From contig CAKUVA010000001.1 in NCBI GenBank assembly GCA_934693135.1, forward strand, positions 62,001-126,000: 64,000 bases of DNA, written 5' to 3'. This document shows positions 45,959-54,241 of this stretch, in pieces. The translations under genes were made by a program, and so were the position numbers. How positions within the stretch are numbered: the first letter of the stretch is position 1; the number at the start of each line of letters is the position of its first letter. Source of the stretch: an uncultured Bacteroidales bacterium. GTDB taxonomy: Bacteria > Bacteroidota > Bacteroidia > Bacteroidales > UBA932. The notes beneath the pieces are model-generated. The model had not been told where the DNA came from. It searched no databases and saw only the letters and a program-made list of their open reading frames with translations.

Positions 45959-46879
45959 TTATATTAATGGTATCTCATCGCAGTTGCCATGTGGCGAGGA
46001 GAGTTGAATCTCAGAGATTTTCCGTATGAAGAAATAAAGATATGCCACACAGATAACGGCGATTATGCAGTATAGCCATATCGGCATCACTTCAAGCCAA
46101 GAGTCTGCTTGGTTCAGACTGCCGATGTTATTGGCGAGAAGAGCTATGGTATTATTGGTAAAGTGCATCAGCATGGTCAATTTCAACGATCCTGTCCTAT
46201 AATAAACATATCCGAACAAGCTGCCGAGCGCGAATGCAGGAACTGCTTGCCAAGGGTTCATGTGAATCAATGCAAAGAATGCTGCGGATATCACTATAGC
46301 CCAAGCTGGACTGATTCCTCTTCTATCTTCTCCATCTTGTCCTTTTCGTCTGCTATAGTTTAGAAGCCCTCTTAGTACCATTCCTCGACAAAGCCATTCT
46401 TCGAAGAAGGGTGCGAAAATAGAGACGCAAACGAAATTTATGAGGAAATTTCCTTGTGTCATCCCGGTCAGTGCTTTTTCTAGCCATTCAGGCATATCAG
46501 GCATCATGTTGTTGACGATGTCCATCAGAAATGCCAATGCGAATGTCGCTCCCATAACCATGATTGCAAGTGTCGCACCTCCTATCTTTCCGAAGTTTTC
46601 GCTGTCGATGTTGTATCCTGTTTCGAACAAAGTATTTCTCCTACTTGCTGAAATCGCATAGAGCATTGCTGGAATGAACATTATTGGATATGAAATTAGC
46701 GTCATTACATCCATAGTTGCGCCTTGCATCAACATTAGAAAGCCTGCAGCAACAGCATTGCCTATGAGTGCACCACCGAGCAAAAATGCAAGCAGTGCGA
46801 CTATCTGTAATGGATTTGGTAGGAAATAATTGTAGCCTGACAGAAGGTCATAGTTCCTTATCTTTTGTTCGTTTGCCAT
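45959..46879 (-). CDS. CPBP-family intramembrane metalloprotease
   Basis: The 306-residue protein has about eight membrane segments. The CPBP (Abi/CAAX protease-like) motifs are visible: FEEWLCRGMVLRG (EExxxR, about 160), FFALIHMNPW (FxxxH, about 201) and LMLMHFTNNTIALL (HxxxN/B, about 238). Prokaryotic members cut membrane substrates or take part in bacteriocin self-immunity; the substrate here is unknown. It lies directly after the terminator of the nucleotidyltransferase gene. Confidence 0.88.
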   Translation of the reverse strand: MANEQKIRNYDLLSGYNYFLPNPLQIVALLAFLLGGALIGNAVAAGFLMLMQGATMDVMTLISYPIMFIPAMLYAISASRRNTLFETGYNIDSENFGKIGGATLAIMVMGATFALAFLMDIVNNMMPDMPEWLEKALTGMTQGNFLINFVCVSIFAPFFEEWLCRGMVLRGLLNYSRRKGQDGEDRRGISPAWAIVISAAFFALIHMNPWQAVPAFALGSLFGYVYYRTGSLKLTMLMHFTNNTIALLANNIGSLNQADSWLEVMPIWLYCIIAVICVAYLYFFIRKISEIQLSSPHGNCDEIPLI

Positions 46880-46892
46880 ATTATTTGAAAAA

Positions 46893-46920
46893 AAAGGCGA
46901 CCCTGCATTGGGCCGCCTTT
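46893..46920 (-). terminator. Intrinsic terminator after the sugar nucleotidyltransferase gene
   Basis: An 11-bp stem (46893-46903 with 46910-46920, one mismatch) around a 6-nt loop is followed on the minus strand by a run of T. It lies 17 bp beyond the stop of the gene at 46938-47876. Confidence 0.85.
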
Positions 46921-46937
46921 GCTATTTATATTACTTT

Positions 46938-47876
46938 TTATTTGTTATACAGCGGTGAAGGGTAGATTCCATTATCTGCAAGTTCCTTGAACTTGGCCAC
47001 TACTCCAGGCCGATCCTCCTTATAAGTAACTCCGAACCAATGTGATGGAGTTGAGAGTACTTCACATTTTGCTTCTCCTGATTTAATCATGGTATCTACT
47101 GCAAATGGAATGTAGAATTCTTTTTTGAGCTCTTGGATATTCTTCTCGAGGAAGTCTTTGAAAATTTTCGCGCTTCTCTCAAAATAATCCGGTGTGAATC
47201 CCCACATATTCATTGAACAGAGGTTATCTGCAACGAGTTCAACATGAGCCTTTCCTGTGACTGAATTATCACCATAAACTTTGCCGTCTGCTTCTTTGGC
47301 AATATTGAGATGTTCTACAATATCTGTCAGATGCTGTTCTTTGTCGTATGCGCAGATTCCACGTGATACACTACCTGACTCAGAAAGAGTATGATCAAGT
47401 TCGAAGCCTACGATACTGTACACTCCTGTGCTATTCTCATGTGCACGAAGCCAGTCTCCGAGAATGCGGAAAGACTCCTTGCCATAGAAGTCATCACCGT
47501 TGATGACTGCGAAAGGTTCGTGTATGACATCTTTTGCCATGAGAACTGCATGCGCTGTGCCCCACGGTTTCTGTCTCTCCGGATTCAATGTGAACCCTGA
47601 AGGAATCTTGTTTAATTCTTGTGTTACAAACTGGAATTGAAGAGGCTCTCCGTCAGTGCATTTAACGTGGCTATATTTCTCTTTGACTGTCTGTTCGAAC
47701 TGTTCTTTGAAATATTCGCGTACGATATATACGACTTTTCCGAATCCTGCCTGAACTGCGTCATAGATAGAATAATCGATGATAGTTTCACCGTTCGGTC
47801 CTAATCCGTCCATCTGTTTCAGTCCTCCATAGCGGCTGCCCATTCCGGCAGCAAGGACAAGTAATGTTGGTTTCAT
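46938..47876 (-). CDS. Sugar-phosphate nucleotidyltransferase family protein
   Basis: The 312-residue protein starts MKPTLLVLAAGMGSRYGGLK, the nucleotide-binding loop, and has PWGTAHAVLMAKD and FAVINGDDFYG (substrate and metal sites, about 108-130). It belongs to the NTP_transferase group; the sugar and nucleotide cannot be told. Homologues of this size are common in Bacteroidota. It has its own promoter box, shared divergently with the DivIC gene, and its own terminator, so it appears monocistronic. Confidence 0.85.
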   Translation of the reverse strand: MKPTLLVLAAGMGSRYGGLKQMDGLGPNGETIIDYSIYDAVQAGFGKVVYIVREYFKEQFEQTVKEKYSHVKCTDGEPLQFQFVTQELNKIPSGFTLNPERQKPWGTAHAVLMAKDVIHEPFAVINGDDFYGKESFRILGDWLRAHENSTGVYSIVGFELDHTLSESGSVSRGICAYDKEQHLTDIVEHLNIAKEADGKVYGDNSVTGKAHVELVADNLCSMNMWGFTPDYFERSAKIFKDFLEKNIQELKKEFYIPFAVDTMIKSGEAKCEVLSTPSHWFGVTYKEDRPGVVAKFKELADNGIYPSPLYNK

Positions 47877-47910
47877 ATTATCTTGTTTTATTGTTTTTCA
47901 CAATTATCTA

Positions 47911-47918
47911 CAAATTTA
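47911..47918 (-). promoter_or_regulatory. -7 box for the sugar nucleotidyltransferase gene
   Basis: The minus strand reads TAAATTTG, an exact TAnnTTTG match, 34 bp before the ATG at 47876. A TTCG 19 bp upstream could act as the -33 element. Confidence 0.55.
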
Positions 47919-47952
47919 ATGAATTTTGTCGTCGTCACGAATATAAAAATAC

Positions 47953-47960
47953 TAAATTTG
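47953..47960 (+). promoter_or_regulatory. -7 box for divIC
   Basis: TAAATTTG matches TAnnTTTG exactly, 19 bp before the ATG at 47980. Together with 47911-47918 it makes a compact divergent promoter pair. Confidence 0.55.
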
Positions 47961-47979
47961 TGAACAATAACATTATGGA

Positions 47980-48291
47980 ATGGGTAAATTGAAAGAATTA
48001 TGGAATGGCCCTCACCATTCCTTTGTAAGATATGCGGCATTTGCCACAGGTGTTTTTATTCTTGTTGTAGGGTTCTTTGGCGAGGATAATCTTGTTCGTT
48101 GGGCTAAAGCTGGGCTTGAACTCCGTCGACAGAGACGTCAGATAGAACTTTATGCTAAAGAAATAGCCGAAATGGACAAAAAGATTGAAATGCTTTCAAC
48201 AGACCGAGATACTCTTGAAGAATATTCACGTTCTAATTTCCATTTTTCTGCTCCGGGGGATGATGTGTACCTGCTTGGGCGAGATAAATAG
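47980..48291 (+). CDS. Septum formation initiator family protein (DivIC/FtsB-like)
   Basis: The 103-residue protein has a short cytoplasmic start, one membrane segment (about 18-36, YAAFATGVFILVVGFFG) and a coiled coil (about 44-85). This is the layout of DivIC/FtsB, which with FtsL and FtsQ forms the divisome bridge. In Bacteroidota such genes are usually stand-alone, as here. It ends convergently with the TadA gene, 6 bp apart. Confidence 0.85.
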   Translation: MGKLKELWNGPHHSFVRYAAFATGVFILVVGFFGEDNLVRWAKAGLELRRQRRQIELYAKEIAEMDKKIEMLSTDRDTLEEYSRSNFHFSAPGDDVYLLGRDK

Positions 48292-48297
48292 TGTTTT

Positions 48298-48732
48298 CTA
48301 TCTTTTCTTCTTAAAGAAATCTGATACTATCGTACTGCATTCTTCAGACAATACACCTGCTTCGACTGCTGTTTTCGGATGTAGAAGAGAAGGTGAATAA
48401 ATGGAATACCCACGTTTAGGATCTATTGCACCATATACTATGCGGCCAATTTGTGCCCAAGCGGAAGCTGCAGCGCACATCGGACAGGGTTCTACTGTTA
48501 CATATAATGTGCAATCATTCAGATATTTGCCTCCCATAGCTTCTGTAGCTGCAGTTATGGCTATCATTTCCGCATGGGCAGTAGGATCATGTAGGCGTTC
48601 GGTCATATTGTGTCCCCTCGCTATGACTTTGCCACCGAAGGTGATAACTGCTCCGATTGGAATCTCATCTTCCGCTTCTGCTGCGTGAGCTTCGCGGATA
48701 GCCTCCCTCATAAATTTTTCCTCAAGCTCCAT
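48298..48732 (-). CDS. tadA: tRNA-specific adenosine deaminase
   Basis: The 144-residue protein has the deaminase zinc motifs HAEMIAITAATEA (HAE) and VTVEPCPMCAAA (PCxxC). It fits TadA, which deaminates A34 to inosine in tRNA-Arg, although guanine deaminases look alike. The ATG at 48730-48732 with AAGAAGAG 9 bp upstream is a better start than the TTG at 48751-48753, which would overlap the YugP gene. It lies directly after that gene on the same strand. Confidence 0.88.
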   Translation of the reverse strand: MELEEKFMREAIREAHAAEAEDEIPIGAVITFGGKVIARGHNMTERLHDPTAHAEMIAITAATEAMGGKYLNDCTLYVTVEPCPMCAAASAWAQIGRIVYGAIDPKRGYSIYSPSLLHPKTAVEAGVLSEECSTIVSDFFKKKR

Positions 48733-48736
48733 TGTA

Positions 48737-49408
48737 CTAATCTCTTCTTGCAATTCCGATGTAATAGAGCAATGTTGCGAGCGAACTGACCGCAGATATG
48801 ACGTATGTATATGCAGCCCATTTTAATGCATCTATGGCCATAGGCTTAGTATCATAGTCTGTTATCCCTGCTGTTTCAAGCCATTTGACCGCACGAGCAC
48901 TTGCATTTATTTCTACCGGTAGAGTGATGAAACTGAACAATGTAGTCATTGCGAAAAGGGCGATGCCGAGCCATAGGAGAGCAGGGAATACATTGATCAT
49001 TAGAATTCCGAGCAAGAGAATCCACTGGACTGTGTTACTTGCGAAAGAAACTATCGGCACGAGCGCGGTACGGAGTTTCAGTGGGGCATAACCTGTTGCA
49101 TGTTGTATAACGTGACCACATTCGTGAGCAGCTACTGCCGCTGAGGCGATTGAACGACCGCTATAAACGCTGCGGCTCAAGTTTACAGTCTTTGTTATCG
49201 GATTGTAGTGGTCGGTAAGCTGTCCATCAATGCACTCGACTCTGACATCATATATGCCATTGTCTTCCATCATCTTACGTGCTATCTCTGCACCTGACAT
49301 CCCATTTCTGACAGGTATTTTAGAATATTTTGTGAATTTGCTTTGTAGGGTAGACTGAATCACAACCCCCAAAATCATCAAGACAATGAATAATGTCCAA
49401 TATCCCAT
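48737..49408 (-). CDS. YugP-family zinc metallopeptidase
   Basis: The 223-residue protein has an N-terminal membrane segment, AAVAAHECGHVIQHATGYAP with the HExxH zinc site (about 93-97), then three further hydrophobic segments (about 115-140, 145-165 and 195-218). This is the layout of the neutral zinc metallopeptidase (YugP, Zn_peptidase_2) family; its physiological substrate is unknown. A promoter box lies at 49462-49469. Confidence 0.9.
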   Translation of the reverse strand: MGYWTLFIVLMILGVVIQSTLQSKFTKYSKIPVRNGMSGAEIARKMMEDNGIYDVRVECIDGQLTDHYNPITKTVNLSRSVYSGRSIASAAVAAHECGHVIQHATGYAPLKLRTALVPIVSFASNTVQWILLLGILMINVFPALLWLGIALFAMTTLFSFITLPVEINASARAVKWLETAGITDYDTKPMAIDALKWAAYTYVISAVSSLATLLYYIGIARRD

Positions 49409-49461
49409 AATTTTCCTTTTTAGTTAAAACTTTCTGTTATAAATCAAATACCACACCAAGA

Positions 49462-49469
49462 CAAATATA
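49462..49469 (-). promoter_or_regulatory. -7 box for the yugP-like gene
   Basis: The minus strand reads TATATTTG, an exact TAnnTTTG match, 53 bp before the ATG at 49408. Confidence 0.5.
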
Positions 49470-49504
49470 GCAAGATAAATATTCCCATAGTCAGTTTATT
49501 TTGG

Positions 49505-49512
49505 TATTTTTG
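49505..49512 (+). promoter_or_regulatory. -7 box for alr
   Basis: TATTTTTG matches TAnnTTTG, 56 bp before the ATG at 49569. It is divergent from the yugP-like promoter. The leader holds a short CCGG/CCGG stem at about 49541-49553. Confidence 0.5.
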
Positions 49513-49568
49513 CACCGCAAAAAAAGAAAAAGAGAACGTTCCGGTGTTGCCGGATATGATTTAGGACA

Positions 49569-50678
49569 ATGCTAAAAGAAAATGATTTTTCACGACTGGA
49601 ACTGAACCTGAGCGCATGTCGTGACAATTATAGATATTTCCGCAGTCTTTTGGAACCATCCACTAAACTGCTTGTTCTTGTGAAGGCCAATGCGTATGGT
49701 CATGGCGCTGTGGAATTTGCATCGATGATGCAGAAGGAAGGCGCTGATTATCTTGCTGTTGCCTATCCTATAGAGGGTATTGAACTGAGGCGTTCAGGTA
49801 TCAGTCTTCCTATATTGGTATTAACTGCGGGAACAGATTATTACAATGAAATAATAGATAGCCGTCTAGAGCCTGGTATCCCTAATATGTACTCACTGAA
49901 AGCTCTTTGCGCCATTTTGGAGAAACGTGGAATTAAGGACTTTCCTATTCATATCAAACTTGATACAGGTATGCATCGACTTGGGTTCATGACAAGTGAG
50001 CTTAACGAACTGACAAATTTCCTAAAGGACTGCAAATTTGTCAGGGTTAAGTCCATATACTCTCATCTGGCTGCAGCGGAAGACCCCCAGTCCGATGACT
50101 TTACACTTGGACAGATTAGAATGTTCGATGCAAATGCTGAGTATATTATCAAAGAAATCGGTTATAAACCTATTTTGCATATTCTTAATTCTGCCGGAAT
50201 TGAGCGTTTCCCTCAGTATCAGCATGATATGGTAAGGCTCGGAATCGGAATATATGGAATTAGTGCACTTCCTAATGTAAAATTGCATCCTGTTGCATCA
50301 TTGAAATGCAAGATTCTTCAGATTAAGCATCTAAAGCCTGAGGACGGAACTATTGGGTATGGACGTCACGGTCACATTGCCGCTGAAGGGACAGTGATTG
50401 CAACTATTCCTGTAGGGTATGCCGATGGTATTGACAGGCATCTTGGTTGTGGACGTGCATCATTCTCATTGAACGGACACAGGGTTCCTACCATAGGGAA
50501 TATCTGTATGGATATGTGTATGTTGGATATTACAGGCGTGAATGCAAAAGTCGGAGACACGGTCACGATTTTTGGTGAGGACCCGACTGTCTCCGAACTT
50601 GCTGATATTCTTGGTACTATTCCTTACGAGATAATGACCAGTGTCCCTCGTAGAATCGACAGAGAAATCATCAGATAA
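49569..50678 (+). CDS. alr: Alanine racemase
   Basis: The 369-residue protein has LLVLVKANAYGHGAVEFA, with the PLP-binding Lys (about 38), then HIKLDTGMHRLGFM (about 131), RLGIGIYGISA (about 218) and TIPVGYADGIDRH (about 275, near the catalytic Tyr). It supplies D-alanine for peptidoglycan. Length is normal for a single-domain enzyme, without the MurF fusion seen in some Bacteroidota. Confidence 0.95.
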   Translation: MLKENDFSRLELNLSACRDNYRYFRSLLEPSTKLLVLVKANAYGHGAVEFASMMQKEGADYLAVAYPIEGIELRRSGISLPILVLTAGTDYYNEIIDSRLEPGIPNMYSLKALCAILEKRGIKDFPIHIKLDTGMHRLGFMTSELNELTNFLKDCKFVRVKSIYSHLAAAEDPQSDDFTLGQIRMFDANAEYIIKEIGYKPILHILNSAGIERFPQYQHDMVRLGIGIYGISALPNVKLHPVASLKCKILQIKHLKPEDGTIGYGRHGHIAAEGTVIATIPVGYADGIDRHLGCGRASFSLNGHRVPTIGNICMDMCMLDITGVNAKVGDTVTIFGEDPTVSELADILGTIPYEIMTSVPRRIDREIIR

Positions 50679-50680
50679 TA

Positions 50681-51259
50681 TTATTGTAGCATCATCGCAT
50701 GTTTGACTTGTGCGGCTACTTCGTCTCCCTTCAAGTGGGCGAGAATAGCCAAACCGAAGTCAATTGCACAGCCAGCTCCACGTCCGGTGATAAGGTTTCC
50801 ATCGATTACGGCAGGCTTCTGTTCGTATATCCCTCCGCGTGCTATCGGTGCGTCTTCGAATCCGTCGAAGCAGGTGAAGTGCTTACCTTTGAGGCTTGGA
50901 AGCTGTGATACTACAAGGCCAGGGGCTGCGCAGATTGCAGCGATGGTGCCTCCTTCTGCATAATGGAGTCTCATGAAATTTATGATTTCGGAGCTTTCAG
51001 CGAGGTGTTTGGTACCAGGCATTCCTCCTGGAAATATCAATGTGTCTTTCTCGTCAGTTCCGTCGAATTCCAATCCAGCTTTGAATTCACCATATGTCAT
51101 ATCGGCAGCTACTGTTACCTTGTGTGAACTTGTTACGAATTTGTCATAGTGGATGGAAACAGTCTTTACATCCACACCTCCTCTGCGGAGGATGTCCAAT
51201 GTAGCAAGAGCTTCGATGTCCTCGAATCCGTTTGCAAGAAAAATATATACTCCTTTCAT
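50681..51259 (-). CDS. DJ-1/PfpI family protein
   Basis: The 192-residue protein has the DJ-1 start VYIFLANGFEDIEALATLDI and the nucleophile elbow GTIAAICAAPGLV with the reactive Cys (about 107). DJ-1-type proteins act as glyoxalase III, deglycase or chaperone; which applies here is open. It ends 2 bp from the convergent alr stop. Confidence 0.9.
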   Translation of the reverse strand: MKGVYIFLANGFEDIEALATLDILRRGGVDVKTVSIHYDKFVTSSHKVTVAADMTYGEFKAGLEFDGTDEKDTLIFPGGMPGTKHLAESSEIINFMRLHYAEGGTIAAICAAPGLVVSQLPSLKGKHFTCFDGFEDAPIARGGIYEQKPAVIDGNLITGRGAGCAIDFGLAILAHLKGDEVAAQVKHAMMLQ

Positions 51260-51297
51260 ATATTATATGGTATTGTTGTTTTATGTAATATGACGCG

Positions 51298-52533
51298 CTA
51301 TACGAGAAGCATGAGAGCTATTGTGTACAGCATGAATGCTTGGAATGATAACCGGCTTTTGGTGTCAGCATCCAACATTACTTCTGTGCTTTCTTTCTTT
51401 ATTAATTTTTCCATGGTCTTTTTTCCGGGAAGATTCTGGAATGCCCATTTGGAAATTAGATTCCCGTCATTGAAATATACAGCACCTCCATTTGACCTGT
51501 TCAGTGAAATCAGAGTCTTGTAGTCTGCATAGTACACGGAGGTGAGCAGTGGCATTGATATGTCAGGGCTAAACTTTGCCCGTGCTATCTGCCTGCTAAA
51601 ATCTTCCGGAGTGGATGCGACCAGCAATAGCGGTAAGAATCCAGTCTCTGATGCGTATGAAATGGTTCTGGAAATAGTTTCCCATTCTTTGGGCTTTATT
51701 TTGTCTGGCAAAGGAATAGATATAGTAAAAACCATTCCGGAGGCTGCGAGAGTATCTCTATATTGTTTGGTAACATCTGTAAATGAAAGTCTTGGAAAGT
51801 CCGTTTCTGCGATGTTATCTTGCTTCTTGACTGTGCGTGTTTCAACGAAGGTCCATGTGGAGTCTGGCAGTTTGTTTAAGGTGAAAACTCCTTTCTTGCC
51901 ATTCTTTTCATAGATGAATGTTGATATGTAGTCATCTTCTTCTGATGATTCGGAACTTCGTGCTTCTGCTGCCTCAAGTCTTGAAGAATAGTTGAACGGC
52001 GTCAGTTCCAACATTGGAATAAACATGAGTGAATATCCGGCGAAGAATATTACAGCAATGCCTACAAGTATGGATGATACGTATTTACGCTTTACTGGTT
52101 CGCCAAAATTATTGTATGGTAAAAATGCGGCAAGTAGTAAAGAGGATAGTATTAGATTCTTTACAAGAGACTGGGCGTGTGTGAGATGTATGGCTTCCCC
52201 AAAACAGCCGCAGTCCATGGAAGGGTTCAGTATCCATAGGAGTAATGTCAGCATAGTGAACCCTGCCATAAGGATGGTAGATGCCCATGCTGTTGCTTTT
52301 CTAAAAATACCAGTGATGAGAAAGATTCCGATGAATGTTTCTGTGAATGCGAATAGCTCACCGATGACTCCTGCAAAGCCACGAAGAAATCCGATATGAA
52401 GAAAATTAAAGTATTCTTTTATAATCAATGATGTTCCTGTCGGGTCCATCAGTTTAAGTATGCCGGATACGAAGAATACGAATCCTACAGCGCATGCACA
52501 TATACGCCTTGCCTTATATCCTAAGTAATTCAT
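51298..52533 (-). CDS. BT_3928-like membrane protein with DoxX/MauE-type domain
   Basis: The 411-residue protein has four to five membrane segments in its first 170 residues (FVFFVSGILKLMDPTGTSLI, then FAFTETFIGIFLITGIFRKA), the layout of DoxX/MauE-type proteins of Bacteroidota (BT_3928 type). A C-terminal region (about 190-385) is soluble, and a last hydrophobic segment ends the chain. Its job is unknown; redox functions are assigned to distant relatives. Its start overlaps the tmk stop by four bases (ATGA). Confidence 0.75.
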   Translation of the reverse strand: MNYLGYKARRICACAVGFVFFVSGILKLMDPTGTSLIIKEYFNFLHIGFLRGFAGVIGELFAFTETFIGIFLITGIFRKATAWASTILMAGFTMLTLLLWILNPSMDCGCFGEAIHLTHAQSLVKNLILSSLLLAAFLPYNNFGEPVKRKYVSSILVGIAVIFFAGYSLMFIPMLELTPFNYSSRLEAAEARSSESSEEDDYISTFIYEKNGKKGVFTLNKLPDSTWTFVETRTVKKQDNIAETDFPRLSFTDVTKQYRDTLAASGMVFTISIPLPDKIKPKEWETISRTISYASETGFLPLLLVASTPEDFSRQIARAKFSPDISMPLLTSVYYADYKTLISLNRSNGGAVYFNDGNLISKWAFQNLPGKKTMEKLIKKESTEVMLDADTKSRLSFQAFMLYTIALMLLV

Positions 52534-53213
52534 AGTGACAATTTTGCATTGACAATATCTTTTACAGTTGCAGAGATGACATCAGGTGGCAACATAGAAC
52601 CATCACGTGCGCTACAATCTACACGGATGAAGTCAGAATCCAACTCACATTGGCGCAAATATACTTCACGTACCCTTTTCTGGAATGCTATGTCGGTTTC
52701 GTGTATGTCGCTGTTGCCTTCGAGATAATCTCTGTCATGTCCTTTGCGTGTGGATTCGAGTTTCTTTTCTACAAATCCGATAGGGACATCAAGGAATATG
52801 TTGAGGTTGGGTTTTGGTAGACCGAAATTTCCGTATTCAGTGTCGAATATCCATTGTCTGAGTTCTTCGCGTTCTTTCGGATCCTGTATTTTAGCGCACT
52901 GGTATGCTATGTTGGAGTAGACGTATCTGTCCAGGAGTACACATCCTCCTTCTTTTATGGTTTTCCACATTTCAGGAGCTGCACCATGTCTGTCTTCAGC
53001 ATACAATAGTGCTACTAACTGCGGATGAACTTTGTCGATAGTGCCGAAGCCTCCGCGAAGAAATTTTCCTATCAACTCGCCATATAAAGGGGAGTCATAT
53101 CTTGGGAAATGAATGTATTCAAGATGATTATATTTTGTCTGGAGGTATGAGTCGAGCCGTTTTACCTGTGTCGATTTGCCTGAACCATCCAGACCTTCCA
53201 ATACTACGAGCAT
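52530..53213 (-). CDS. tmk: Thymidylate kinase
   Basis: From the ATG at 53211-53213 (MLVVLEGLDGSGKST) the protein has 227 residues: Walker A GLDGSGKS, LDRYVYSNIAYQ (DRY motif) and a lid region. The frame is open 33 codons upstream, but the promoter box at 53239-53246 lies inside that extension. It makes dTDP from dTMP. It is first in the tmk-DoxX-like pair. Confidence 0.94.
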   Translation of the reverse strand: MLVVLEGLDGSGKSTQVKRLDSYLQTKYNHLEYIHFPRYDSPLYGELIGKFLRGGFGTIDKVHPQLVALLYAEDRHGAAPEMWKTIKEGGCVLLDRYVYSNIAYQCAKIQDPKEREELRQWIFDTEYGNFGLPKPNLNIFLDVPIGFVEKKLESTRKGHDRDYLEGNSDIHETDIAFQKRVREVYLRQCELDSDFIRVDCSARDGSMLPPDVISATVKDIVNAKLSL

Positions 53214-53238
53214 TTTCAATGATTTTTTTATGTGTTTA

Positions 53239-53246
53239 CAAATATA
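53239..53246 (-). promoter_or_regulatory. -7 box for tmk
   Basis: The minus strand reads TATATTTG, an exact TAnnTTTG match, 25 bp before the chosen ATG at 53213; it supports that start. Confidence 0.55.
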
Positions 53247-53325
53247 GCAATCCTTGTGTAAAATAACTTGCCAAATTGGTGATTTTTCTCGGAAATCTTT
53301 GTATATTAACATTAAAATTTAGTAT

Positions 53326-54189
53326 ATGGATAAGAATAGAAATATAGATGTGATGGGAATTATTAACATCACTGATAATTCATATTTCGGAGAGAGTCGC
53401 TGCTTGGCGTCTGATGGTAGTGATGATATTGCCAAGATTCTTAGCCGAGTTGGGATGATGGTCGAAAATGGAGCCTCTATTATCGATATTGGTGCGTGTT
53501 CTACAAGACCAGGCTCTGAGCCTGTGGGAGAATATGAAGAATGGCGTCGTCTAAAACCAGCTATAGAAGCTATTAGGAAGGATTTTCCTGATGTTGTGAT
53601 ATCTATCGATACATATTGGCCTTCTGTAGTCCGCAAGACTTATGATACTATAGGACGATTCATCGTGAATGATGTTACTGCTGGTAATGGCATGCCTACA
53701 GAGTGTGTGGATGTTCGTGATGATAGTGACGAACCTGGAGAGATGTTGTGTGCTGTCGCTGAACTTGATTTACCCTTCGTGGCGATGCATATGCGAGGCA
53801 ATCCTTCGACAATGCAGAATTTAACGCAGTATAGTGATGTTACGAGTGATGTGATGTCGTATTTCAGGGTTTTTGAGCGGAAAGCTATACTTGCGGGCGT
53901 AAAAGATTGGATTTTGGATCCGGGATTTGGTTTTGCAAAAACAGTAGACCAGAATTATCAGCTTATGCGGGACCTAAATTTGTTCTCTTCATTCGGAAGA
54001 AAGATTCTTGTTGGAGTTTCTCGTAAAAGCATGATATATAGGCGTTTTGGAATTACTCCTGAAGAAAGCTTGCCAGCGACTCAGGTACTTCATTATAAAT
54101 CTCTATGTGAAGGAGCTGATATCCTCAGAGTTCATGATGTGGCAGAGGCTGTGAGAACTGTGGAACTTTACCGTGCTCTTGAAGTGTGA
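53326..54189 (+). CDS. folP: Dihydropteroate synthase
   Basis: The 287-residue protein has the DHPS signatures MGIINITDNSYFGESR near the N-terminus, IIDIGACSTRPGSEPV (about 55) and ILDPGFGFAKTVDQNYQLMR (about 205), then GVSRKSMIYRRFG. It condenses pABA with the pterin diphosphate in folate synthesis, and is the target of sulfonamides. It is divergent from tmk, separated by about 110 bp. Confidence 0.94.
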   Translation: MDKNRNIDVMGIINITDNSYFGESRCLASDGSDDIAKILSRVGMMVENGASIIDIGACSTRPGSEPVGEYEEWRRLKPAIEAIRKDFPDVVISIDTYWPSVVRKTYDTIGRFIVNDVTAGNGMPTECVDVRDDSDEPGEMLCAVAELDLPFVAMHMRGNPSTMQNLTQYSDVTSDVMSYFRVFERKAILAGVKDWILDPGFGFAKTVDQNYQLMRDLNLFSSFGRKILVGVSRKSMIYRRFGITPEESLPATQVLHYKSLCEGADILRVHDVAEAVRTVELYRALEV

Positions 54190-54206
54190 TTTTCATTAAG
54201 TTTTCT

Positions 54207-54214
54207 TAAATTTG
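54207..54214 (+). promoter_or_regulatory. -7 box for purB
   Basis: TAAATTTG matches TAnnTTTG exactly, 27 bp before the ATG at 54242. Confidence 0.55.
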
Positions 54215-54241
54215 CAGAATTAAAAAACATAAACATTGCAA